In this document: positions 16,968 to 23,652 of the stretch, one piece after another
Position numbering within the stretch: position 1 is the stretch's first letter
How the letters are laid out: each line of letters starts with the position of its first letter
DNA from: Methylobacter sp015476545
GTDB taxonomy: Bacteria; Pseudomonadota; Gammaproteobacteria; Methylococcales; Methylomonadaceae
Assembly: GCF_052162025.1 (NCBI RefSeq)
Contig: NZ_CP197401.1
Location: 2,232,001-2,296,000, forward strand
Reading direction: 5' to 3'
Length of the DNA stretch: 64,000 bases
The notes under the pieces: model-generated
Database searches by the model: none
Seen by the model: only the letters and a program-made list of their open reading frames with translations
Told to the model about the DNA's origin: nothing
Translations under genes and position numbers: made by a program

Positions 16968-17495
16968 ATGGATCAGAGCATCGAAGACCGTATCAGGCGT
17001 GCCGTCGAAAAAGGCATTTCCGCCCGCAAAAAATATTATGATTCAATAGGCCTTCCTGATGAGCAGGAATTAGGGCCTCCATCCTCCCACGAAGAGATAT
17101 CAGCGCTTGAGGCGGCAATCGGAAAACCGCTGCCGCCGTCGTACAGACACTTTCTCGAGATGTTTAATGGCTGGCGCATGATCGATGGAGGGCTGGATCT
17201 CCTTCCACTCAAGGATTTGCTTGACGGCCCGCGCAAGCAGAAGATATCCGAATGGCAAAAAAAAATGGAATCTTGTGGGGATGACGTGGCGGCCAGAAGC
17301 CTGGTTATTGGTGTGTCATCCGTGACTGCGACCAAATATTTGTTAGATCCCGAGATTATCGATTCTCGCGGGGAATGGCGATTCGTCCAGCATCACAACG
17401 GTGAAGAAGCCGAAGTTGCGAGTTTTTTGGAATGGCTTGAGGAGTCGGTTGATGAATATGATGAATTGGCTTCCATGAACCAGGATATGCTCTAA
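16968..17495 (+). CDS. SMI1/KNR4 (SUKH) family protein, probable immunity to the preceding toxin
   Basis: A 175-residue acidic cytoplasmic protein with the SUKH pattern: SSHEEISALEAAIGKPLPPSYRHFLEMFNGWRM in the N-terminal half, then LDLLPLKDL and a C-terminal acidic helix (FLEWLEESVDEYDEL). SUKH proteins are the commonest immunity partners of bacterial nuclease toxins. The gene starts 16 bases after the DUF4150/HNH gene, so the two form an effector/immunity pair. The family call is strong; the pairing is inferred from position. Confidence 0.8.
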   Translation: MDQSIEDRIRRAVEKGISARKKYYDSIGLPDEQELGPPSSHEEISALEAAIGKPLPPSYRHFLEMFNGWRMIDGGLDLLPLKDLLDGPRKQKISEWQKKMESCGDDVAARSLVIGVSSVTATKYLLDPEIIDSRGEWRFVQHHNGEEAEVASFLEWLEESVDEYDELASMNQDML

Positions 17496-17591
17496 AAGAA
17501 ATTGAGAACGGCCGGTTGTGTCATGTTCGCTTCAAAAAGTGTCTATCGGAAACTTAATCGGGTTTCCCTTCATTTAAGAAAGTTATAGCTT

Positions 17592-18854
17592 ATGTTTGCT
17601 GCCGCGATTCCCCACATCGTTGAACAACACGCCGAAGAAGCGGCTTTTCTCTGGTTTCTCCGCAATCGGGCAGTTAAAGCGCCTCACTATAAATTAAGTG
17701 AATTAACCAGACTCGACAATCGTGTAGAAGCCCATCTGGATGGCTTGCGAATTGCCGGACCGGAAGGCTGGAATCTGTGCGAACAGGCGCTGGAAATCGG
17801 CGAGGCCGGTGAAGTGTTTACTGCCGGGTTACTGGCTCTGGAAAGCAAGAACCCGCAAAAATTGGCCAAAGTCGTAAGCATTGCCGAAGATTCGGCTGAG
17901 GCAGCTAAGGGACTGGTTTCGGCTTTTGGCTGGACTGAACCTTCCAAACTGGCGAGAACGGTAAAACTTCTGCTGGATTCCGGCTCGAACTTCCACCGGT
18001 TTATCGGCCTTTCCGCCTGTGCGGTTCATCGAGTGAATCCGGGCAATATTCTGGATAATTGGGTGCAAGACCATGATGCCCCGCCACTGCTTCGTGCCCG
18101 TGCTTTGCGAGCAGTGGGAGAGCTGAAACGCCGTGACCTGATTTACGATCTCCGCAATTGTTTTCATGCCGAGGATGCCTCAATACGTTTCTGGGCCGCA
18201 TGGTCGGCGGTGCTGCTGGGTAATCGGAGCGATGCGCTGGAAGTTCTCAAGGTATTCATGGCGACCGGCTCGGGGCAGTTTCCTGGCGCTCTGCCCATGT
18301 TGCTGCGCGCGATGCCGATTGAGAGCTCGGCGCCCTTGTTGAAAGGTCTGGCACAGTATCCGGAACGGCAAAGGGATCTGATTGCCGGTACGGGAATGGT
18401 GGGCGATCCTTTGTACGTACCCTGGCTGATCAAGCAGATGGAAACGCCGGAACTGGCGCGGCTGGCGGGCGAGTCGTTCAGTTTTATCACGGGCGCCGAC
18501 ATCGCTTATGAGAATCTGGAAGGCGAGCGGCCGGAAGGTTTCGAATCAGGCCCTAGCGAAAGCCCGGAAGACGAAGATGTCGAACTCGACGGCGACGAGG
18601 ATTTGCCGTGGCCTGATCCGGCCAAGATCCAAGCCTGGTGGGCTGCGAGACAACACCGGTTTCAGGCCGGAAGCCGCTATTTTCTGGGGGCGCCGGTTTC
18701 TGAAGCGCAATGCCGAAAAGTCTTGCGGGAAGGTTTCCAGCGCCAGCGAACTGCCGCTGCATTGGAATTGGCGTTGATAAGGCCAGACGAGCCTCTGTTC
18801 GAAGTCCGCGCTCCCGGCTGGCGGCAACAGCGTCTGTTACCGCATACCGCATGA
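17592..18854 (+). CDS. TIGR02270-type HEAT-like repeat protein of the T6SS island
   Basis: A 420-residue protein that opens IPHIVEQHAEEAAFLWFLRN and continues through helical HEAT-like repeats (LRARALRAVGELKRRDLI, RFWAAWSAVLLGNRSDAL). It then has an acidic linker (about residues 310-335) and a C-terminal YFLGAPVSEAQCRKVLREGFQRQR block. This architecture matches TIGR02270, found in T6SS islands with DUF2169 and ketosynthase-like genes. A scaffold or adaptor role is likely but unproven. It is separated from the immunity gene by about 96 bases, enough for a weak promoter, although none is recognised. Confidence 0.75.
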   Translation: MFAAAIPHIVEQHAEEAAFLWFLRNRAVKAPHYKLSELTRLDNRVEAHLDGLRIAGPEGWNLCEQALEIGEAGEVFTAGLLALESKNPQKLAKVVSIAEDSAEAAKGLVSAFGWTEPSKLARTVKLLLDSGSNFHRFIGLSACAVHRVNPGNILDNWVQDHDAPPLLRARALRAVGELKRRDLIYDLRNCFHAEDASIRFWAAWSAVLLGNRSDALEVLKVFMATGSGQFPGALPMLLRAMPIESSAPLLKGLAQYPERQRDLIAGTGMVGDPLYVPWLIKQMETPELARLAGESFSFITGADIAYENLEGERPEGFESGPSESPEDEDVELDGDEDLPWPDPAKIQAWWAARQHRFQAGSRYFLGAPVSEAQCRKVLREGFQRQRTAAALELALIRPDEPLFEVRAPGWRQQRLLPHTA

Positions 18855-18857
18855 AAA

Positions 18858-19031
18858 ATGATGCCTAATCTGACCGTACTGATCTTTGGCGTTTTGTCTT
18901 TGCTTTTCGCTTTTTTCTCAGCGCGGGATTATCTGCGCAATAAGGGCAAATTATCTCCCTCAGCCCGTGTGTGGCGGCGCATCGCTATTATCTTTGCTGT
19001 TGTGGCGTTAGCTTTGATGATAATCCAGTGA
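18858..19031 (+). CDS. 57-residue protein with two predicted membrane helices
   Basis: A short frame directly behind the TIGR02270 gene, four bases after its stop. The product begins MMPNLTVLIFGVLSLLFAFF and has a second hydrophobic stretch (IAIIFAVVALALMII) at its C terminus. A short basic loop with RDYLRNKGK and RVWRR separates the two, so a hairpin in the inner membrane with a basic cytoplasmic loop is expected. Two adjacent ATGs (18,858 and 18,861) are possible starts. No ribosome-binding site better than GCATGAAAA is seen, so translation may be coupled to the upstream gene. No family is recognised. Confidence 0.55.
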   Translation: MMPNLTVLIFGVLSLLFAFFSARDYLRNKGKLSPSARVWRRIAIIFAVVALALMIIQ

Positions 19032-19056
19032 GTTATAGGGGGCAGCAATCTCCCGC

Positions 19057-19248
19057 GTGCAACGCCGGCCTTTCGCCAAGCCGTTGGCTGAATATCGATC
19101 CGAGTATGCGCATGCCCCTCATACTGGTATGGCACAGGCTTATCTTTCCGGTGATTATTCGATGAAGGCTATTGCCGATGTGTTCGAGGTGCATTATGCA
19201 ACGGTCAGGCGGGTCGTCAAAGCATATGAACGGAATCACGGTAAATGA
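19057..19248 (+). pseudogene. C-terminal HTH fragment of a REP-associated (RAYT-type) transposase
   Basis: The frame has no ATG (GTG at 19,057). It encodes QRRPFAKPLAEYRSEYA followed by GMAQAYLSGDYSMKAIADVF and EVHYATVRRVVKAYE. That is the C-terminal region and helix-turn-helix seen in long RAYT transposases. The Y1 catalytic domain is missing. The bases after it (about 19,290-19,310) resemble the end sequence that often follows such transposase genes. It is a remnant. Confidence 0.6.
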
Positions 19249-19325
19249 TTGGCTTGCAGCCATACTGAGCAATGAGCTTCGCACCAAAAAATGTTGGATT
19301 GCAAGACCTGACCCCGTTCGCTTCT

Positions 19326-20069
19326 TCATAAACAAAAAGAATCTTCATAATCCAATTGTTCCATCAACTTTTTCTCTTTGGTGACAGTCTCCTTCCTTGT
19401 GGAAATAACAACATCCTTACCAGAAGATTCATCATACTTGAACTGTTCTATAAGCTTCACCCCAGTCAAATAGTTAGTACTTTCGAGAGTGTTTTCACTG
19501 GCTATATTTACATCTGCACCGATCAAAACAAATTTATTAAGCTCCAGATCATATCTAAAACGCTGCACTTGGCGGCAAGTCTCTTTTGAGCCACCACCAA
19601 ACTCAGTTTCTATAATAATAATGCCACGATTAATCTTTATCTGTGGAGCGATGTCCGGGACAGCATATGTCCCGCCACAAATAGAACACGGTAAAAGATG
19701 ATCCGCTGTTGTTGCCAGTTTAAATTTGTCTTCTTGCGTTTTAAATAATACGAGCATTGCACGATAACGGGGATTGGATTTCTCATTCTTTTTAGAAGTT
19801 ATCGCTTCATTTTCAATCAACTCCAACACCATGTCAGGTTGTTTATCACCGTTTAAATCACCCTCAACTTTCTTTTCAATTGCCCATCCATTTGGTACAA
19901 AGCTTTGAGGTGTTATACCTTCAATTGGACTTTTTGAAACATCGATAAAGCGGCGGTCATCTTCAGCAAAGGTCTGCTGGGAAAATGTAAGAGAAAGTAG
20001 TAAAAGATAGAACAATATTTTTTTTGTTTTATTAATCAGGAAAAACTTTTTTAAATTTTTTTGTTTAAC
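19326..20069 (-). CDS. Periplasmic protein, probable immunity partner of the adjacent lysozyme
   Basis: The preferred start is the ATG at 20,069, which overlaps the end of the lysozyme gene, so the pair is translationally coupled; an earlier in-frame ATG at 20,111 would overlap more. The product of 247 residues begins with a basic stretch and a strong hydrophobic signal sequence (ILFYLLLLSLTFSQQTFAE), so it is exported. The mature part has a DLNGDKQPDMVLELI motif resembling FG-GAP/VCBS-type calcium loops and two CxxC-like cysteines (LLPCSICGG). A periplasmic partner is what a peptidoglycan-cutting effector would need. Family unknown; the immunity role is inferred. Confidence 0.6.
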   Translation of the reverse strand, partial: VKQKNLKKFFLINKTKKILFYLLLLSLTFSQQTFAEDDRRFIDVSKSPIEGITPQSFVPNGWAIEKKVEGDLNGDKQPDMVLELIENEAITSKKNEKSNPRYRAMLVLFKTQEDKFKLATTADHLLPCSICGGTYAVPDIAPQIKINRGIIIIETEFGGGSKETCRQVQRFRYDLELNKFVLIGADVNIASENTLESTNYLTGVKLIEQFKYDESSGKDVVISTRKETVTKEKKLMEQLDYEDSFCL

Positions 20070-21015
20070 CATGACCGTAATTCTCATAAAGATATAAATT
20101 AACCTCATCATGTCGACGATTGACCAAGCCTCTCATAACTTGCCCGCCAGACGTTATCGCTTTTTGAATTTCTTTCATTGCTTCAGCCACTTCTCCGCGA
20201 TTGATAAGGTTTGCAACCGTATCGAGTCTTCCTCCAGGATTATATGCGAAAGAAACTAATGCATCGAATTCATGCTGAGCCAGATCTACTAAAATCTTTC
20301 TTCTAACAATTGCTTGATACTTTTTTACTATATGCCGTAATAAACCCTTTTCTTGTTGGGAAGATAACTTTACTAACTCACGATTTATCCTAGCGAAAGT
20401 ATGAGCTTCCTCTCCTGTTAGCCCAGCAGCCTCTGCAATTTTTTGTGCAACTAATGCGTCTACTCCTATCGCGAGCATATCGTTAGTAATTGATGTTGAG
20501 TTTCGTTCTTTCATATCATATCCAGGACCTAAAGTAACTCCACTTGCACCTTTAGGCCAATGCAAACGATTACTTCCATATCCACTTTCATGCATATAAA
20601 TAAAGTGTAAGCCTCTGTCTGAAATATGCAGAGATGCCGCTCGATAAGATGTTACAGGTAATGATTGAACTCTCCGAGACTTAGCTTGATCAAATGCGGC
20701 AGGCTGATAGATGAAATGTCCAATACGACCCATTAAATCAAATAAAGGTGTGCGATGGAAAGTAGAGTCATTTTGCAATAACTCACTTTTTAGACCAGAA
20801 TTAGCAGAGCTTACTTTTTTTAAAATAGCTATCGTACGTGGCCCAGCAATTCCATCGGGAAGTAAACCCATTCGGCGTTGATAGAGACGTAATGCAGAAT
20901 CAGTCTTTGCGCCAAATTTTCCATCAGCTTTTAACACAAAACCAGCTTTGTTTAATTCTTCTTGAAGATGCTTAACATCTTCACCTTTTGATCCTTTACG
21001 TATTAGAAATTTCAT
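20065..21015 (-). CDS. Peptidoglycan-binding, phage-type lysozyme; candidate T6SS muramidase effector
   Basis: A 316-residue protein. Residues 1-66 form a PG_binding_1 domain (VKHLQEELNKAGFVLKADGK, LPDGIAGPRTIAIL). From about residue 135 a T4-type/pesticin-like lysozyme domain follows, with the catalytic-type Glu143 in MHESGYG, then GVTLGPGYDM (Thr161), HEFDALVSFAYNPG and a C-terminal GLVNRRHDEVNLYL motif matching GH24 enzymes. There is no signal peptide, so delivery across membranes by T6SS or phage-like lysis are the options. No holin is nearby. A coupled exported protein follows, which argues for effector/immunity rather than a lysis cassette. Enzyme class is confident; the effector role is inferred. 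Confidence 0.75.
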   Translation of the reverse strand: MKFLIRKGSKGEDVKHLQEELNKAGFVLKADGKFGAKTDSALRLYQRRMGLLPDGIAGPRTIAILKKVSSANSGLKSELLQNDSTFHRTPLFDLMGRIGHFIYQPAAFDQAKSRRVQSLPVTSYRAASLHISDRGLHFIYMHESGYGSNRLHWPKGASGVTLGPGYDMKERNSTSITNDMLAIGVDALVAQKIAEAAGLTGEEAHTFARINRELVKLSSQQEKGLLRHIVKKYQAIVRRKILVDLAQHEFDALVSFAYNPGGRLDTVANLINRGEVAEAMKEIQKAITSGGQVMRGLVNRRHDEVNLYLYENYGHG

Positions 21016-21034
21016 AAGTCACTTTAGATGTATA

Positions 21035-21748
21035 TTAATTAAGGGTTCTATCGCAATTATTCAAAAAGCATAAAAACACACTTATCGGCAGGATGCTCTC
21101 TTCAGCCAGTTGGCCTTTGCGAACCATGTGGGCTGTTTCACTGCCATCCAAGGTAGCCTTGTCTGAATAGAAGGCTTTGAATCCTATCATGGGGTTCGTG
21201 ATTTTCTTGATGAAGCGGTGATCCTGTTCCACCAGATTGTTTAAATATTTGACCTGGAGTATTTCAACAAAACTGATCAAACCGGCCAGCATCAGCAGGC
21301 AGTTGATATTCTCCAGGCCTGCCTGGTTGGCGCTGCTTTTATCCATGACGACTTTATGCGGAAAGCCACTGCCTTCAATCGCTTGCCTGAAAAAGGCCGT
21401 GACCGTCGCTTCACCCCGATGCTCAGAGAGCATGAAGTCAACGGTATCGACGAAGTTATCAACAGCACGGTATAAGGTAGATCCATTTCCCTTTAACCTT
21501 GATATTCGTTTCATCCAGGGCCAGGAAACGGCTACAGCGCGCTTGCGATTTTTAGCTTCCAAGGCCAAAGCCGATGAATAACTGACCAGTGATTGGGCGT
21601 GGCATGACCCACTTTCACGCACTCTTTCCGTCAGAGTGCCTTCGAGATCCCGGGAGGAAGCCGCATAGCGGACAGAGAAAAAGACAGCGCAGAGAATAAT
21701 CTCCTCTGGAAAGTAAATACCTTTAAAACGAATTATCCTGGTTTTCAA
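21035..21748 (-). pseudogene. IS6-family transposase, frameshifted
   Basis: The frame keeps IS6-family landmarks: FKGIYFPEEIILCAVFF, SRDLEGTLTER, YRAVDNFVDTVDFMLSEHRG, KVVMDKSSANQAGLENIN and YLNNLVEQDHRFIKKI. The segment carrying the first catalytic Asp is out of frame: DETNIKVKGKWIYL is readable only in a neighbouring frame around 21,480-21,525. The printed frame therefore lacks the DDE triad's first Asp. A region near residue 45 also looks shifted. The transposase is inactive. Confidence 0.8.
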
Positions 21749-21797
21749 TTCCTAAAATGAGTAATTCACTCAGCCTGACAGACATTACGACAGAACC
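21044..21797 (-). mobile_element. Decayed IS6-family insertion sequence
   Basis: The ends are a 14-base imperfect inverted repeat, GGTTCTATCGCAAT at 21,044-21,057 and ATTACGACAGAACC at 21,784-21,797 (12 of 14 match). They enclose the transposase pseudogene, giving a length of 754 bp, normal for IS6. The flanking 8 bases do not match, so no target duplication is visible. Confidence 0.75.
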
Positions 21798-21945
21798 ATT
21801 GGATCATGCCCATCTTATATTAGGCTCATCCTTACTAAGCCAGCCTCAGCTGGCTCCAAAACTTAATATTGCCTTAAGGCGCTACGTTACTTTAACGCTA
21901 ACTCAGCATTAAAAGCAACTCATCCTGAAAGAATGACGACATTTG

Positions 21946-22143
21946 TCAATACGTATTATTGCCTTGATAACGGCGTAGATCTTCGGCGTTGGCCGTATCC
22001 GGCGATCGGCCCAGAAAGCCGGCGAACTGCCGGACGATGCGGATGTAGTAAGCTTGGGTTTTGGGGGACAGTTTACGCATCCGCATGTCGTCGATCATGC
22101 GTTGGCGCAAAGGGGTGTTGGCGTGGTTGCCTGTAGAGGTCAT
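21946..22143 (-). pseudogene. N-terminal fragment of a tyrosine recombinase (IS91-associated integrase type)
   Basis: The ATG at 22,143 has a GGAG ribosome-binding site. The product contains TPLRQRMIDDMRMRKLSPKT and GFLGRSPDTANAEDLRRYQ. These are the N-terminal SAM-like core-binding region of tyrosine recombinases that travel with IS91-type elements. The catalytic C-terminal domain is absent and the frame runs into unrelated sequence (GNNTY) before stopping. It is a remnant beside the decayed IS6 element. Confidence 0.7.
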
Positions 22144-22627
22144 GACACGGCTCCTATCTCGAAACAAGGCGGATTGCCTCGCTTCTTGGATAGGAAAAAC
22201 AGTGATAGGCTGTTAATCACCCCAGGCTTTTTATACACACGCCTTACCGCGCGAGCGGTTTAGTTCTTTTGGCACCAAACCGACACTGAGTTGCCGTAAA
22301 ACACTTGTTTTCCGGTCACCCTTCCACAGGGCGTTTGAAACAGACGTTTTGCAGCGCTAAAAATATACGGAAATCCTTGTCATAATTCTCTACTATGCGG
22401 AAACTTTACATCGAGGGTTTTCCGCTTATGTGTAGTCAGCTATGTGATTATGCTGTGTTGATCTCACTGATTTGGGAACACATGAACTCGTACGGGGCAT
22501 GAATGACTGGTGCTGCTGTTATCGAAATGGCGGCTGGTGCCCCCCTTATAGGAGATTCGCCTTGGCAATTCACCAATAAATAGAGTCTCGTAGCCGTTAT
22601 GTCTATGATATTGGCGGCCTGTTTGGA
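22144..22627. other. Non-coding scar region
   Basis: No supported gene. It contains an imperfect inverted repeat around 22,395-22,430 (GCGGAAAC and GTTTTCCGC arms) that may be an end of a lost mobile element, and the REP-like element at 22,548. Confidence 0.4.
22548..22605. repeat. REP-like element next to a RAYT remnant
   Basis: AGATTCGCCTTGGCAATTCACC followed by an extension ending GTAGCCGTTATGTC, related to the copies at 9,163 and 23,513. It lies just upstream of the RAYT transposase fragment, as expected if RAYT and REP moved together. Confidence 0.45.
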
Positions 22628-22877
22628 ATGGCGCTTTGCTGTGCGAAACCGTCCTGCGCTTTTCATATTGAAAAGATAGTATTGGAGCATATGATCCGCA
22701 ACGGACGGGATTATGCCCGGCATATCGATTATATCCACGTGAATCCGCTGAAGCATGGTTATGGGAGACAGGTTGTCGATTGTCCGTATTCCACGTTCCA
22801 CCGTTATGTTGCGGATGGATTTATTACCTGCCGATTGGTGTGGTGTTCCTGAGGATTTGCCGGCAGCGTTGGCATAA
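22628..22877 (+). pseudogene. C-terminal fragment of a RAYT (REP-associated Y1) transposase
   Basis: The translation contains IRNGRDYARHIDYIHVNPLK and HGYGRQVVDCPYSTFHRYV, the hallmark C-terminal part of the RAYT/Y1 transposase family (the YIHxNPxKHGxV...WPYSSFHRYV pattern). Around 22,830 the frame shifts; the expected ending ADWCGVPEDL continues in another frame to the TAA at 22,875-22,877. The catalytic Tyr lies in this region type, but the HUH motif upstream is lost. Inactive remnant. Confidence 0.75.
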
Positions 22878-22937
22878 AGATCCGGTGGGGAAGGGTAAAT
22901 CGTATGGTGTATGCAATGGTTAGATTTCAAACCTATT

Positions 22938-22979
22938 GGCAAATGCCCTGCCGCCATAATGGGCGGTAGGGCATTTGCC
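22938..22979. terminator. Strong hairpin between the RAYT remnant and the small exported protein gene
   Basis: An 18-bp stem with one G-U pair: GGCAAATGCCCTGCCGCC pairs with GGCGGTAGGGCATTTGCC around a 6-base loop. It lies 19 bases beyond the stop of the minus-strand gene at 22,998, so it probably ends that transcript. No long T run follows, so a REP-like origin is also possible. Confidence 0.6.
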
Positions 22980-22997
22980 GTGATGGTCATCAATTAA

Positions 22998-23387
22998 TTA
23001 TTTCTTCGTCATGAAAAAATAAGTCGATTGGCACTTAAGAACCATTTTGTCGTTTTCCTTTTCGATCGCAGTGCAAGTTTCCATTCTGGAACGGCCGGGA
23101 GCGGCTTGTTTGACCAGTTTTCCGTCCTGGACGGAATAATTAAGTACCGCGCGCAACTGATCGATTCGCGCGTGTACGTCCGATTCCTGGGAAATGCCTT
23201 CCAGCGTGCCGTCTGCCTTGAAGGTCCAAGTGGTGTTTATGCTTCTTGATTTAGTGCCTTCGCGATCAACCGATTCTTTGTCGATTTGCCAGGTTCCAAG
23301 CAGATCGGATTGGGTCAATGGAACGTCCGCATTTGCGGAAAAAGACAAAAGCATCAGAGCGCAAGCAGAAAACCGAATGAATTGCAT
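22998..23387 (-). CDS. Small exported protein, lipocalin-like pattern
   Basis: A 129-residue product with a signal peptide (MQFIRFSACALMLLSFSANA) and a mature part opening LTQSDLLGTWQIDKESVDRE. That opening resembles the GxW start of small lipocalin-like or DUF-type periplasmic beta-barrels, with alternating strands (TTWTFKADGTLEGI). Two cysteines near the C terminus (ETCTAI, LKCQS) could form a disulfide. It stands alone, facing away from the caspase-like gene. Function unknown. Confidence 0.6.
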   Translation of the reverse strand: MQFIRFSACALMLLSFSANADVPLTQSDLLGTWQIDKESVDREGTKSRSINTTWTFKADGTLEGISQESDVHARIDQLRAVLNYSVQDGKLVKQAAPGRSRMETCTAIEKENDKMVLKCQSTYFFMTKK

Positions 23388-23512
23388 GTTAAAACCTTAT
23401 AAATAGTAAGTTAAAGTTTGGGATTGTAGCACATAACCGATCTTCAAAATCAGCGTTAATTCTATAGTAATTGAGTTTTTTCATGGTTTATACTGGCCGC
23501 ACGGCAAATGAA

Positions 23513-23580
23513 TCGCAGGGTGGATTTGCCTTGATTAATCAGGGATAAAGGGCATTTCATAACCATTATATCTATAAAGT
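23513..23580. repeat. REP-like element upstream of the caspase-like gene
   Basis: GCAGGGTGGATTTGCCTTGATTAATC followed by an extension ending in ATAACCATTATATCTAT, matching the layout of the copies at 9,163 and 22,548 but with a weakened second arm. Confidence 0.45.
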
Positions 23581-23652
23581 TTTACTAATCTCATCTTGTC
23601 GGGCTACTATACCCAGTACGAGTCAATCAATAATAATCCAGGGATATTTAAA

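Noticed and set aside
21036..21805. Target-site duplication for the IS6 element
   Set aside because: The 8 bases outside each end (TAATTAAG and ATTGGATC) do not match.
22448..22993. A 181-residue minus-strand frame
   Set aside because: It is the antisense of the RAYT remnant, whose sense translation matches a known family.
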